Source: Balaenoptera acutorostrata (taxonomy: Eukaryota > Chordata > Mammalia > Artiodactyla > Balaenopteridae). Taken from it: 64,000 nt of DNA. The notes below the pieces were generated by a model. The model did not search any database, was not told where the DNA came from, and worked only from the letters and a program-made list of their open reading frames with translations. The position numbers and the translations under genes are program-made. The stretch spans positions 61,314,405 through 61,378,404 of the forward strand of contig NC_080067.1 of NCBI RefSeq assembly GCF_949987535.1. The letters are read 5' to 3'. Below are positions 23,868 to 35,780 of the stretch, in pieces (within the stretch, counting starts at the first letter, position 1; the number at the start of each line of letters is the position of its first letter).

Positions 23868-25086
23868 TAATTAGCTGCGGCAAAGCAGGTGGACCAAGAA
23901 GGTGGGAAGCTAAAGAATCAGCCAGCCCAAAGCCCCTTCCCCCACCCCCCTCCGGCCCCTTCGCCAGACCCAGCTTAAAGCCGTCTTCACTGGGGAGCGG
24001 AGAAGCAAAAACTTGGAAAGGAGCTCAGAGTTTTGGTTACACTGGAGTCATCAGATTAATAACTGAACCGAAATTGTCTGGAGGAATACAGTGAGCAAAG
24101 GACTTCCTTATTTTCTTGGTTAAGTCTGAGAACGACCAGAAAAGGCTGGCACTGAATTGCATCCAAAGGACAGGGAACACGAGCCCCAAAGAACGGGCAT
24201 GCAGGGGCAGTGAGGAGAAAGGAATAAAGTTATTTTCTGTTACCTTTCCTGGGTCCTGAATACTGAACAAAATGGTAACATTTATACACTAAAAATAATG
24301 CTATTGTTCTTTGTTCCCGATAAATTGATTTGAAAAAGAGCTCTCAATTTCAAAAGCTTGAAAATCGCAAAAACTCAGTGATATCGAAAGCCACTTCCAA
24401 CACTGGCATCAATGTCAGTTAGTACAGAGTGGGAAAAAAGTGGTGGAACATTCTTTATTTTTCCCTTCCCCACTGTGTTCACATCCATGTAGCTCTTATG
24501 GCATGAAATGAAAGGAGCTGAAATTGTTTCCTTCTCTATGAAGAGCTGACACACTTTTGATCCTGGTCCCTCCCAGCTCCCCCCACCTCCCAGCACATAG
24601 ACAATAATAAACCTTACGTCTAAATTAGGGGGGAGAGTGGAAGAGGAAGTGGAGGGAAAGGTTACTGTGGCCACAGAGCAGCCTTCCTGCTCAGAAAGGA
24701 AAGGGAATTAGAGCCTCCGAGGAAGCACCGGGACTGCCTGTTCCCTGACCGGGTCCCACAGCACTGCCTTCTCAGCTCCGCTCCCTTTCTCCCGCTTGCT
24801 GGGGGTGGGGTGAACACCCCACTTGACTGAGCCTGCCCACAGTTACAAACACATCCTTGGCCTCCGTATAATTGCTTTGGTTCTCACCTGCCTCTTCTTT
24901 CAGTGTCCTTCCTCTGTCTGACTTCCTCCTTGGGGTCTTAACCAAAGTCCTTCCCCAAGGCTTGGTCCTCATCCAGCTGGACAACGTGACACAGGGTCCC
25001 CTACAGCCACAAGGTCCCCTACAGCCACTATAACGTAGTGCATCTTCTTAGAGTATCGGTTGTATTTGCTGCCAAGCAATACAAAT
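23868..25086. other. Unique, moderately GC-rich sequence, no gene seen
   Basis: The stretch 23900-24080 is rich in C and G (CCCCCACCCCCCTCCGGCCC) with a few CpGs, but is not a convincing CpG island. No repeat was identified. Confidence 0.4.
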
Positions 25087-25800
25087 TTCCTTTCTTTTTC
25101 TGCAAAAATGCTTTATTGTTTCCATTTGGTCCACGGCTTGGGAAAGGGTTCCAGGGTGGTTAAAAAGCTGCCCAGTGGCTGCAGGGAGAGGCTCAGGCCG
25201 AAGCCCTGACACCAGGGGGACGCAGAGGGGCCCCTCAAGGGCCTCTGGACTCCTGCGGCTCTAGTCATGCTTGAGGGTGAGCCTTTCAAAGAACTACTTG
25301 CCCCGCCCCGCCTTGGGGCCGGCAGCCCGCGAGGTCCGCCAGGCGGTCGCCATCTTCCTGATGAGTTTCACCTGTTCACCCGGGGGCGGCTCTGCCGGAA
25401 GTCAGAACTGGGCGTCTGCGCGGCAGCGGCCGGGGCGCGCAGACCCAGAAGGGCTTGGCTCGGGTTCTTCTCCAGGGCTGTGGAGGCTTTCACAGCACCC
25501 GGGGTTTCGCCCCACTCATCTTGGGACGGCGTCTGCACGTCCCGGAAGAGGGTTTCGCATCGTCCTGCGCCGCGTTGGTTTTGCATCTTCAAGAGATACT
25601 GGGCGCCCTGGCGCTTCTCCTCTGCCCACTTGTCGAGGTGCCCACGGCCAACAGAGGCTGAAGTAGAAGCGCGGGGAGAGGTAGGTGTGGGAGGCCCGCA
25701 GACGCAGGTTGAGCAGGCGGTTATCAGTGGCCTTCCGCTAGGTGGAATAATTCTGACAAACCTGGGAGCTCGTGGTTGATCCACACTAAGGAGCTAAGCT
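25087..25800 (-). pseudogene. FTL: Ferritin light chain processed pseudogene
   Basis: FTL encodes the L subunit of the cytosolic iron-storage shell. On the minus strand the copy has, in order, the end of the FTL 5' UTR (TTAGCTCCTT), the start region with ACG instead of ATG (25771-25773), GAGCTCCCAG...CAGAATTATTCCACC, then [34 protein letters not shown] and FERLTLKHD with the natural stop at 25261-25263. The AATAAA signal is at 25112-25117 and a decayed A-rich tail at about 25087-25101. There are no introns. Damage includes loss of the start codon, an early TAG after the first ten codons, frame changes in the first third and near the C-terminus, and TAG replacing a tyrosine codon shortly before the FERLTLKHD end. 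The 5' iron-responsive element is absent because of truncation. It explains the local CpG richness. Confidence 0.95.
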
Positions 25801-27609
25801 CAAAAAAAGAAAAAAAGAAAAAAAAAAAAAAGGTGTTGGCTGGTCCCAGAGGCCAAGCATGGCTTAAGTGCTTGGTTCTGAAGGTTGGGACTGGAAAAGA
25901 GGTTGGAGGGTGGTGGGAAGCTGGAAGAAGCGGCATCCCTGGGTCTGTGCGGTCCAAGCACTGTTGAAGAAAGTGATCAGCTACCGCCGGGCCCTTGGCC
26001 TAAGACAGTTTTATATTAAAGCAAACTTGGGTGTATTATGGTGTAGAATGTAAAATGTATATGAATGTCAAATCCAACAGGAGACTTGATTTATCAGTTT
26101 TGAGATTTCAGCTGCTTCAAGGTCGGTTCACTCAGACCCTCAGGGTTCTCAGTTCACCCTGCTCTGCTGCTAGAGGTGTTTTCCTACAGGTGCTTGAGGA
26201 AATCTGGCCTCATTTGTTTCTCTTCTTAGAAGCATCTGTGTTGGGAATAGCAAAAAGTATTCAAGAACCAAAGAAATGGCCCTTTACTGATAGAAATGAA
26301 GGTGGTTTGATGGGAGGTGGAAGAGATCTTTTGGTGGGTGTGTGAAGCAACTCTGATTTCACATATTCTGCCAACTGATGGGGCCAGCTCTGTTTATAAA
26401 TCTCTATGTGGGCTAGGTAATACAAATAGGAAGGATTTAATGAGAGTTTATTAGATTGGCTTTCCCCAAGGTATGTTTCATGGTACTCTAGTCTGGTAAA
26501 ATGCCTCAAAAAAGAAGAGTTCCATGGTACTCAGATAAGTTTGGGAGACACCATCTTGGAAATTCACCAAGTGCAAAGATGTTAAAGGCTATGAGAAAGT
26601 ATGTAGCAAAACAAGTTTGTGTGAACCAGCGTTTCCCAAAAATAGATATTTTTTCCTACGTAACTCTTTTTTATAACTCCATTGTAATACCTCAGAATTA
26701 GTATTTGGGGGAACATGCCTAGGGAAACACCTTATAGGTTATATTACAGGCTAGAAGTTACCAATCTTTTCCTCACCCAGGATTCCTTTTTTGGTTTTCC
26801 CCTTTTATCTCATGTTTTGAACATTTTCCTAGTAAATAAAACCGTACTTATCTCACTCAAATGAAGTTATGTAAGCATAGGAATGTATAAGCAATATTCC
26901 CTGCTGCAGATTCCTTAGTTTTGGCTACCAACCTGTACCTGTTCCTAGGTCCATTCTGCTGTGGGTATTCAGTTTGGATATTATAACCTGATAACAGTCT
27001 GAGCCCTCAGTTTCATCAGAGAAATTCCTATGGTATCATCAACAGCCAATCAGAACTTTTGAGCAACTTGAGCTAGACAGTTGCCAGACTGAACTGATAT
27101 AATTCTAGCCCAAAACAAAGAAGATGTTATAGTTAACTTGTGTAAATAAATGTATGGTGCATATCCAATTGTCTTTAGAAGTTGAAAAATATTTAAAATA
27201 GCCCCAGGATGTCTTGCTAACTTCACAGATCCCTAAGCATTCAGGTATTACAGATTTAGATGTACAATAGGCCATTTCACAAATGTTATTATTGCACTTC
27301 TCTGACATATGTTACTTTTGTATTCAAAGTTCTGTTAATGTAAAGATGACTTCATATTATATAGATAAATCTCAAGATCGCAAAAAGTGATAACATATTA
27401 CAAAACATATGAAAAGTAAGAAGATTGTGAAACATGAAAAACCCTTTGGTCTTTAAGCAGAAATTTTTATTCCAAGTTAATTGAATGTAAAAACTTTAGA
27501 AGAACCACATTTATGCATTGTATTTTACAGATGACAAGGCACTTCTACATTAATCATCTCACTTAATTCTCCCAGTAATCAGGTGATGTTTTTATCAGCA
27601 CACCATGTG
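25801..27609. other. Unique sequence after the FTL retrocopy, no gene seen
   Basis: An A-rich run (25801-25832) abuts the pseudogene. The rest has no recognised gene. The text at about 26420-26780 (AGCGTTTCCCAAAAATAG, GGGAACATGCCTAGGGAAAC) may be an old DNA-transposon remnant. A 66-codon frame at 26501-26701 is unassigned. Confidence 0.4.
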
Positions 27610-27965
27610 GCACTGGCCACATTATATAATTTTTAGAAACTTTTGGTTGCAAATGTTAGAAACCCAAAATAAACTACCTTATGCAAGAAAGAATTTGTTG
27701 GAAGGTTACTGATGGGTTTTTTTTCTCATCTACTTCTAGGAAGCATTGAATATCAAAACACAGGAAGAGCAGAGATGCAGCTGGGTTATAAACACTTTGA
27801 GCCAGGGACTAGAAGGTTGTCAAGATTTTTCTCAGTCTCACATGCCTCTCTGGATATTGGCTTTACTCTCTCTCATTTCAGACTGCCTTTCTCTGCTTGT
27901 TGGAAGACTTGCTTACCAGAAGCATCTGACTTTTATATCGAAGTGTGGAGCCACTGGGGAGAGAT
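27610..27965. repeat. Ancient interspersed repeat, family not assigned
   Basis: It opens with ACTTTTGGTTGCAAATGTTAGAAACCC, followed by AATAAACTACCTTATGCAAGA and AATTTGTTGGAAGGTTACTG, the same general plan as 14240-14640. Two overlapping open frames of about 90 codons fall inside it and are not gene-like. Confidence 0.4.
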
Positions 27966-28740
27966 TAGTTCAACTTGTCCCTAATTCCAAGGCCACAGGC
28001 CACAAAAAGGACTGTGGCTCAGCTTAAGTCCAGTGCTTACCTGTAAAGGAATGAACAGTAGCCAGGGAGCTGGGGCCTAATGTACACATACAGTGGCTCA
28101 TGTAGCAAAAAAATATAGGTGAGAAGGAGTTGTGTCTTAGAAAAGATGTGCTAGGCAGATAATTCCGGAGGTGTGTACTTCATGTCATGAACTAGTAGCC
28201 TGTCAGCGAAACCCGTAAGTCCACATTAGCTGAATTTATGCTCAACTACATCAGGGAAGGGTCATATAATAACAGAAACTGCATGGGTCATTACCTTCAA
28301 GGAGGCCAAATCTTCCCCATTTCACACCAAAAGAAATTAAACCATGTTCTGTTCAGGCCTGGGGTAAACATGGCAGAGATTTGTTCTTGAGCTCCCATTT
28401 TAGGGGTAAAACTGGTTAGGAAAGAACTGTGAGAAAATAACTAATGATCTGAGGAAGAGAGGGCATCTCTGTGCCTGAACTATTACCTTATATGACAGTT
28501 GACAGTGAGATAAGGATGAGGGTTTTGGCTGGACTTTAAACTGCAATTACCTAACCTGTTACCTTCCCGGGGAGGTCTGTCTGTCCCCAGATACCTCAAC
28601 CCCTCTTCCAGGAGGGAGGAGGAGTGAAAAAAGGTGTGGGAAGAAAAGCAACAATTCTAGGAATTAAAAAGAGGAATTGTTTGGTTCTCAGGCAGCTGTC
28701 AGATATATACAACTATAAGCAAGTATGCAATTGCAAAACC
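27966..28740. other. Unique sequence, no gene seen
   Basis: No recognised repeat or coding signal. Confidence 0.4.
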
Positions 28741-28753
28741 AGAAATCTGTTTT

Positions 28754-29119
28754 CTTTTTTTTAAAAAAATATATTTATTTTATTTATTTATTTTTGGCTG
28801 CGTTGAGTCCTCGCCGCTGCGTACAGGCTCTCTCTAGTTGTGGCGAGCGGGGGCCACTCTTCATTGCGGTGCACGGGCTTCTCATTGTGGTGGCTTCTCT
28901 TGTTGCGGAGCGTGGGCTCTAGGTGCGCACGGGCTTCAGTAGTTGTGGCACGTGGGCTCAGCAGCTGTGGCTCGCGAGCTCTAGAGCGCAGGTTCAGTAG
29001 TTGTGGTGCACGGGCCCAGCTGCTCCGCGGCATGTGGGATCCTCCCAGACCAGGGCTCGAACCTGTGACCCCTGCACTGGCAGGTGGATTCCTAACCACT
29101 GCGCCACCAGGGAAGCCCC
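28754..29119 (-). mobile_element. CHR-type tRNA SINE, older subfamily
   Basis: Head at 29118 and T/A-rich tail from 28754. Target-site duplication AGAAATCTGTTTT at 28741-28753 and 29120-29132. The internal 'AGTAGTTGTGG' type unit appears three times, making this copy about 70 bases longer than the single-unit copies. Confidence 0.95.
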
Positions 29120-29420
29120 AGAAATCTGTTTTTTAGGAACGTAACAACTTGTTTGAATTATCTGTAATCATTTCCTTTTATTTCTCTTGGTATTGTTCTT
29201 GAAAGTGACTGCAAATTTCAGCTGTGCTAAGGGGAACTTCCACCCTCCCCACCCCTCCCCTAAACCCTCTGCTGTTCTGTGCCCAAGTTTTCTGGGAGGA
29301 GCCTAATAGCCCTGGAGCCGGTTTTGGTGATGGCTCTAGAATAAAGAGGCCAAGGGCCAAGAGAAACTCCCCCTTTTGTGGTTGGTAGTGGTGGCAGGAG
29401 GAGGAGGCTATATTCGAAGG

Positions 29421-29790
29421 TGTGATGGTTAATTTTATGTGTCAACTTGGCTAGGCTGTGGTGCTCAGATAGTTGGTCAAACATTATTCTGGATATTTTT
29501 TGTGATTTTTATTTTTTGGTTTGGATGAGATTAGCATTTAAATTGGTAGACTTTGAGTAAAGCAGATTGCCCTCCATAATGTGGGTGGACCTCATCCAAA
29601 CAGTTGAAGGCTTGAGTAGAACAAAGACTGACCTCCCTGAACAAGAAGGAATTCTACCAGCAGACTGCCTTTGTACTCCTTCCTGGGTCTTTAGGGCCTG
29701 CCCTATAGATTTTGGACTTACCAGGCCTCTCCAATTACATGAATACACACACACACACATCCTGTTGGATCTGTTTCTGTGGATAGAAGT
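29421..29790 (+). mobile_element. ERVL solo LTR, MLT2-like
   Basis: The LTR starts TGTGATGGTTAATTTTATGT and includes GTAAAGCAGATTGCCCTCC, GTGGGTGGACCTCATCC and CCCTATAGATTTTGGACTT. It ends in a diverged form of the CCTGTTGGATCTGTTTC terminus. A short (CA)n lies at 29744-29759. No internal retroviral sequence adjoins. Confidence 0.85.
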
Positions 29791-29867
29791 TTTTCCTACA
29801 GCCAGACTTTACACAGAGATTGCCCAGTCAGAGCTCTTCTTAAATCACGGAGGCTAATTCTGAAAAA

Positions 29868-30243
29868 CGTGAATGGACCTAGAGAGTATTATGCTTAATG
29901 GAGTAAGTCAGAGAAAGACAAATACTCTATGTTATCACTTACATGTGGAATCTAAAAAATAAAACGAATGTATATAACAAAACAGACTCACAGATATAGA
30001 GAACAAACTAGTGGTTATTGGTGGGGAGAAGGAAGGGGAGAGGGGCAAGATAGGGGTGGGGGATTAAGAGACACAAACTACTATGTATAAAATAAATAAG
30101 CAACAAGGATATATTGTACAGCACAGGGAAATATAGCCATGGTTTTGTAATAACTTTAAATGGAGTATAATCTATAAACATATTGAATCACTATGTTGTA
30201 CACCTGAAACTAATATAATGTTGTAAATCAACTTTAAAAAACA
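29868..30243 (+). mobile_element. 5'-truncated L1 3' UTR
   Basis: Plus-strand L1 3' UTR: GTGAATGGACCTAGAGAGTA, GTTATCACTTACATGTGG, ATATTGTACAGCACAGGG, then GAATCACTATGTTGTACACC and an A-rich end. It retains only 375 bases of the element, with no ORF2. Confidence 0.9.
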
Positions 30244-30724
30244 ATTGTGGAGGCTGTACATAGCCCTATTCTTGAAAAACATAACAAGAGAGAAGAAATT
30301 AATTATCCAGATATCAGTGACTGTTTATCATTTATTAAGGGCCTCTTTCTGCTGGGTCTTAAGATCCAGCAAGGTAGAATTTAGCTGTGTAGGGATGAGA
30401 GTGAAAGGGACTCCAGATTAATAGAAAAACTTGTATGGGGAGCATGTAGGGATGTGAGGGGGCAGTGGATGCGTTTGGTAGGTACCCAGGAGATAGGAAG
30501 GGATTATAGAAATATTATATTGGAAAAGATTTCTATGGCCTTGATTGCCGGGCTAAAGAGGCCTTTTTCTGTACAGGCAAATAGAAGCCAGTGAGGATTT
30601 TTGAATGAGGGAGTGAAATATTTGGAGGGGAGGAAACGGGCAATGATGTGACATTGAGTGACTTGGAAGGAAAAGATTGGGATAAGAAATCCATTTGGAA
30701 AGTTATTGTAATTATCTCTGTATT
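30244..30724. other. Unique sequence, no gene seen
   Basis: No recognised element. A-rich and G-rich text with no open frame of note. Confidence 0.4.
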
Positions 30725-30960
30725 AATTCCTTTATTCTTTTATTCACCGAATACTTATTGGAGCCCCTGTTAGTGCCAGACATTGTGCAGCTTACAGAGA
30801 AGTAAGATGGCCTCTGAAAACTCTACCCTTCTGGAGGGACATACGAGTGGTGGAAGAAATGTAAGCAATGCTTGTGGAAATATTTCCCAGCCTCTAGTAT
30901 TTAGGCCTGAGGCCTGACCCACATCAGATTTTGACAAAGAGCTGAGAGTTCAGAGTTTTT
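30725..30960 (-). mobile_element. L2 LINE 3' end fragment
   Basis: Reverse-orientation L2 text: TTATTCACCGAATACTTATTGGAGCCCC...GTGCCAGACATTGTGCAG...TTCTGGAGGGACA. This is the classic ATTCA...GTGCCAGGCAC L2 tail, diverged. Confidence 0.7.
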
Positions 30961-31082
30961 CAGGGTGCCTCATAAAGTAGTACATAGTACTTTTGTATCT
31001 TGTTTATACATGGTCTCATAATAAGAGAAGACAAAGGTCTAAATTGAAGGAGGGAAAATAATCCCAGTAATAATGGACCTGA

Positions 31083-31133
<51 letters not shown>
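31083..31133. repeat. (TATC)n microsatellite
   Basis: About twelve uninterrupted tetranucleotide units. Confidence 0.98.
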
Positions 31134-31945
31134 ATGTCTGGTAAACTTGCTTCTCCTGACTCAGATGATGGGCTCCATGAGCATAAGAGATTGGACTTGG
31201 ACCTGCAGCCAGAACACAGGATTTTCTTATCTTTCATCTCCACAAAGCATGTGTTATTCTTCTCTCACAAAAGCCCAGCCTAAGGTGCGCTGCCTATTTT
31301 ATTAAGGAATGATTCCTTTTGCACAGCTGTGTGACCTGTAAATGCCCTCCTCTGAAGGACCAGGCATGCAGAGCAGGGCTCATGCTCTGGGAAGCTGGCC
31401 TGCAGAGCGTTTCTGCGGCCCAGTGATAAAAGCAGAGTCACACCCTGTGGTGCCAGGGTTCAGTGAAGGGCTGGGAGGGGTTTTCATTTTGGTCATTCAT
31501 TCACCCGGAAAGATTCAGCACAATCTCACAAACCTGTTTTCTGAGAAGTCAGGCAACCTGATTGCACTTTACAGCTTGGTCAATGATATAGTCTAAGGGC
31601 TCATAAAAATTAATCTAGACACATGCTACAAAGCTGACACCATGAAATGAAAGAATGAGCAGAGGCCTTTTTTCTACTTGAGTCCAGGATAGGTGACACT
31701 GCCTGAGGGGCCACAGAGTGCCAAGGAGGAAAGAGGCTTCTTCTGCTGCTTTGCCTGGTTACAACTGGCATGTCTAACTCCCCTGAGAAGGGCCCATTCT
31801 GCCACCGTAGACACAAATAACTGAATAGATGTCATGGGAGTGGCAAAAACTGCCTTTTGAGAGGTTTCTAGAGTGTCCCCCAACTGGGTTCTTCCTCCAG
31901 TTCCTCCTTTCAATGAAATGAAATAATTAATTGTTTTGAAAGTAT
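31134..31945. other. Unique sequence, no gene seen
   Basis: No recognised repeat or exon signal. Short open frames on both strands at 31342-31958 are unassigned. Confidence 0.4.
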
Positions 31946-32140
31946 TAATAGCTATCATTTACTGAGGACCTGATATGTGCCAATTTATTTACACGTGTTG
32001 TCTGTTTAATTCCTTCCATCACATATCATGTTCAGTATTATTATCCCCTAAGAATCTGATAGAAGATCTTGTCAAGGTCATATAGCTAGAAAATGAGGGA
32101 GTTTGTATATTGATACAAACCTAGATCTATCTACTGCCAC
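31946..32140 (-). mobile_element. MIR SINE
   Basis: Reverse MIR order: TAGCTATCATTTACTGAGGACC, TATGTGCCAATTTATTTACA, TATTATTATCCCC and GTCAAGGTCATATAGCTAG. Confidence 0.8.
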
Positions 32141-32723
32141 TGCCCACACTTTTATGAATTCAATCTTATTTAAGACAGTATCTGGGTCATTTTAATTTAT
32201 TTACTGTGGAGGTAAAATGCAGGTACTGCAGTCATTTACGTTCAGTGGAAGGAGGTAAGAGGTCTAATTTTCTTCCTTCTAAAGCTTCTCTAGCTCTCTC
32301 CATTGAGAGAGAGTGCAGGGGAAGTTATGTGAAAGAATTTTGAGTCATCCTTTTAAAATACTGTGTCAAATTTTTAATAGCAAGACAGTAGCTATGGAGC
32401 AACTTGATATTTTTAGAAATTGAAAATTTGTATGAAAAACAAGTGAAGAATCATTGGATATATTCCCATTCCTGTTAAGATCTTTGCATATTAGCTTCTA
32501 GTATTTTTTTAAAAAGAAAAACTGCGTTAGTGTTTTAAAAATAATTCAAACTATTTAGGAAAGTAAAAATGAACAGTAAGAGTGAATCAACTGGAATGCC
32601 ACCATCCAGAAATTGCCACAGTTAGTGCTGGATGGACCTGGATTTTTCTATGCATACAGTCAAATAGATATACTTTATAAAAATGGCATTGTGATATAAG
32701 TGCTATTTCTCAATTAAAAAAAA
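32141..32723. other. AT-rich sequence, possible old L1 3' UTR in its last part
   Basis: The text at about 32560-32700 (AAAGTAAAAATGAACAG, TTTTTCTATGCATACAG, AAAATGGCATTGTGATA) resembles the 3' UTR of an old L1. It is too diverged for a firm call. Nothing was recognised before it. Confidence 0.35.
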
Positions 32724-32736
32724 AAGCCTTTGAATT

Positions 32737-33072
32737 AAAAAAAAAATTTATTTATTTAAAAAAATTTATTTTTGGCTGCACTGGGTCTTTGTTGCTGTGC
32801 GAGGGCTTTCTCTAGTTGCGGCGAGCGGGGGCTACTCTTTGTTGCGGTGCGCGGGCTTCTCATTGCAGTGGCTTCTCGTGTTGCGGAGCATGGGCTCTAG
32901 GTGCACGGGCTTCAGTAGTTGTGGCATGTGGGTTCTAGAGCACACGTTCAGTAGTTGTGGCGCACGGGCCTAGTTGCTCCGCGGCATGTGGGATCTTCCC
33001 GACTAGGGCTCGAACCCGTGTCCCCTGCATTGGCAGGCGGATTCTTAACCACCGTGCCACAACGGAAGCCCC
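32737..33072 (-). mobile_element. CHR-type tRNA SINE
   Basis: Head at about 33071 (complement CCACAACGGAAGCCC, slightly decayed) and A/T tail from 32737. Target-site duplication AAGCCTTTGAATT at 32724-32736 and AAACCTTTGAATT at 33073-33085. Confidence 0.94.
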
Positions 33073-33086
33073 AAACCTTTGAATTT

Positions 33087-33704
33087 AATAGAAGAAAAAT
33101 CAAATGAAACACAACTGGAGGAATTGTTAAACTTCAAGTAAGTGTTTTTCTTCTTCTCCATTAGGGATATTTCCTAAATATCCCTCTAATGTTACAAAAG
33201 AAGTTGTGAAGAACATTTAAATGTATTTTCCCCCAATTTTAGGTGGTATAAAATGAAAACATTAACATAATCACTCTTCCATCTCCCCTTTGCCCATCTC
33301 TCAAATGCTGTTGTATTATTATTTTCAAATTATCCAGATTGATAATGTTTACTTTCTGCATTATAATTTCATTGTTTTAGTGTAACTTCTTTATTTAAAA
33401 ATGAAGTGTTGTTTCTCACCAGTCTTTGTACTATAATTTCTTTGATCTTTAATTCATCTCTTATTTGTTTGGATTTCATTGTCAGATAATTTTTTCAAAA
33501 GGGACACATTGGTACCATATTCCTGGTTCTTTCATGTTTGAAAATATCTGTTGTTTTTATACTAGAAAGGTATGACCGAATGAATGATACTGGTCAGTTT
33601 CTTTTCACTAGAATTTTATGGCTATTTCTCTAGTCTTTGGCTGTTGTACGTTATTGGAAGACATATGAGATGAGGCCAGTCTGATCTATTTGTTCTTTGT
33701 AGGT
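33087..33704. other. AT-rich sequence, possibly an eroded old L1
   Basis: The T-rich text with TTTCTTTTCACTAGAATTTT and AATTTCTTTGATCTTTAATTC resembles the reverse complement of an old L1 region. I cannot support this well. No gene seen. Confidence 0.25.
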
Positions 33705-34163
33705 GTATGAGAGGTCGCCAGAGAAACAGAACTGAAGAGAGAGAGAGAGAGAGATATCCTATATATAAGATAGTTATAGAGATTTATTATAAGGAATTGA
33801 CTCATGTGGTTATGGAGTCTGAGAAGTCCCAAGTGGGAGACCCAGGAGAGCTGAGATATGGTTGCATTCTGTGTCCAAAGGTCTGAGAAGTAGGAGAGCT
33901 GATGGTGTAAGGTCAAGTCTGAAAGCCGGCAGGCTCAAGACCCAAGCAGTCAGGTAGAAGTTCCCTCTTCCTTAGCCTTTTTGTTCTATTCAGGTCTTCA
34001 GTTAATTGGATGAGAGGCACCCACATTGCGGAGGGCAATCTGCTTTAGTTAGTCTACGGATTCACATGTTAATCTCATCCAGAAACACCCTCACAGACTA
34101 CCCAGAATAATGTTTAGCCAAATGTCTGGGCAGTCAAGTTGACACGTAAAATTAACCATCATA
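33705..34163 (-). mobile_element. ERVL solo LTR, MLT2-like, near complete
   Basis: Reverse-orientation LTR beginning GTGTATGAGAGGTCGCCAGAG and ending GACACGTAAAATTAACCATCA. It includes TTTATTATAAGGAATTGACTC, GGCAGGCTCAAGACCC, GGGCAATCTGCTTTAG and ACACCCTCACAGAC. A short (GA)n lies at 33737-33754. No internal sequence adjoins. Confidence 0.9.
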
Positions 34164-35299
34164 GTAGTAGTATGCTTTCCAGGACATCTAAAGAATTCTT
34201 TCTTTGTTCCTGATGTTCAGTAGCTAACCCAGGTAGTGTCTATATCAAATTTTCTTGGAACTGATTTGCATATCCAGTTTTTTCCTTCACTTGGGGTGAT
34301 GGTATGGGGGAATTTTTTGCTACTATACCTTTCACCACAGCTTCTGCTTTATTTGTAGTTTCTGTAGCACAGAAACACCAGTTACCATTATTTGGGATTT
34401 TAACCTTTTATTTTCTCTATATTTGTTAGTGTTGTTCTAATTGAATTTTTATTTGTCTTTTAAAATTTCATATTCAGTGGTGTCTATTCTTCCTTGTCAT
34501 CTCTGGTTTATCAATTAGTTTTATGATAATATCATTTCAGTTAAATCTTCCTTTTACTCTTGTGTTGTTGTCAGTTTATCTTTGAGCTCATACTTTATTG
34601 AATGCATATTCTCCTTAAGTTATGTTATGGCATGAAGCAAATGTTAATGATTTCCTTCTAGATCTTTTCTGTCCTTTCTTCCTCCCTTCCTTCCTTCTTT
34701 CCCTGTATTTTGTTTTCAGAGTTTTACATTTATTTTCAGTCTGTTCTTGCCTGGATCGGTTCTGTCCAGGCTTGCCTCTGTTACAGCATGGGAGACTTCT
34801 TGACTCAATTCCTACATGACTTCCTCTCTAAGCAAGGGTTCTAAGCTGAGTACCTTTTCTTCTGTTTATTTTATGAAGCTAATATGACTTTGAGGGTCTG
34901 ATCTTAAGAGTCTGTAGCTGAGTTAGACCAGCTCTCTCTTGTTTCTCTCAGAATCTTCTCTTTCTTTCCCTGGCCATTAATTTTTGATATATGGCATCAG
35001 GTTACACCTCTTTCTTTTCTTGGTTGACTTTGGTGAACCTATGCCTAAGAATGTTTTTGAATCTGTATTTTACTGAAATTTAATGTGTTGGGGGAGGGAA
35101 ATTCTTTCTTCTGTTTCCTTTCATATCTTTTTAGAAGTCTTAACCCAGAAGTTGGAAAAACATGAGAGGGAACTAAATGAAAAAACTGACTTGCATATAA
35201 GTCAGAGCAACTTTTTTTTTTAATTAAATTGAGGAAGCACCGTCTCATTATGACATTGGAGACTGTATTATACAGGAGAAGGAGAACCGAACTGAGCAT
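34164..35299. other. T-rich sequence, possible old L1, no gene seen
   Basis: Long pyrimidine-rich text with a CCTTCCTT run at 34685-34698. The composition would fit an antisense old L1 interrupted by the MLT2 LTR, but no diagnostic protein motif was read. Treat as unassigned. Confidence 0.3.
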
Positions 35300-35780
35300 C
35301 AGGTAACCTTAAATTCTAGCCCTCAGCTCTAGCATATACAGTTAGGATAGCATATGCAGCATAAACTGGGGAAAACCCTTGATTTCTTTGACCCTATAAA
35401 ATGGGATGCCTACTTCATAGAATTGCTGTGAGGCTCAAAAGAGACAATTAAGGGACTTCCCTGGCAGTCCAGTGGTTAAGAATCCGTGCTCCCAACGCAG
35501 GGGCCTGGGTTTGATCCCTGATCAGGGAACTAGATCCCGTATGCCTCAACTAAGAGCCCACGTGCTGCAACTAAAGATCCCACATGCGGCAATGAAGATC
35601 CCACACGTGACAATGAAGGTCCTGCATTCCGCAACTAAGACCCGGCGCAGCCAAATAAATAAATAAATAAATATTAAAAAAAGAAGACAATTAAATAAAA
35701 GGGCTTTGTAAATAGCAAAGTGACACAATATAAGAATTTGTCATTATTTTATTATCATTATCATTATTATTATTGAATCT
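35300..35780 (+). mobile_element. MIR SINE split by a younger SINE
   Basis: The MIR halves are 35300-35451 (TTCTAGCCCTCAGCTC, TTTGACCCTATAAAATGGG, TACTTCATAGAATTGCTGTGAGG) and from 35695 (AAAAGGGCTTTGTAAATAGC). They join smoothly if the insertion at 35452-35684 and one copy of its target duplication are removed. Confidence 0.75.
35452..35684 (+). mobile_element. Short CHR-type tRNA SINE inside a MIR
   Basis: Starts GGGACTTCCCTGGCAGTCCA and ends in (AAAT)n and poly-A. It shares the short body (GGGAACTAGATCCC) with the copy at 18649-18833 and carries four related 'GCAACTAA(A)GA' units. Target-site duplication AGACAATTAA at 35442-35451 and 35685-35694. Confidence 0.95.

Noticed and set aside
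25240..25720. CpG-island promoter or a novel gene from the 138- and 170-codon frames
   Set aside because: The block matches a minus-strand ferritin light chain mRNA with poly-A signal and tail; the long frames are shadows of its GC-rich sequence.
26501..26701. 66-codon basic peptide as a small gene
   Set aside because: No recognisable family, no promoter or poly-A context, and the surrounding text looks like an old repeat.
31083..31133. CRISPR-like or structured repeat array
   Set aside because: It is a simple tetranucleotide microsatellite with no spacers, in a mammalian genome.
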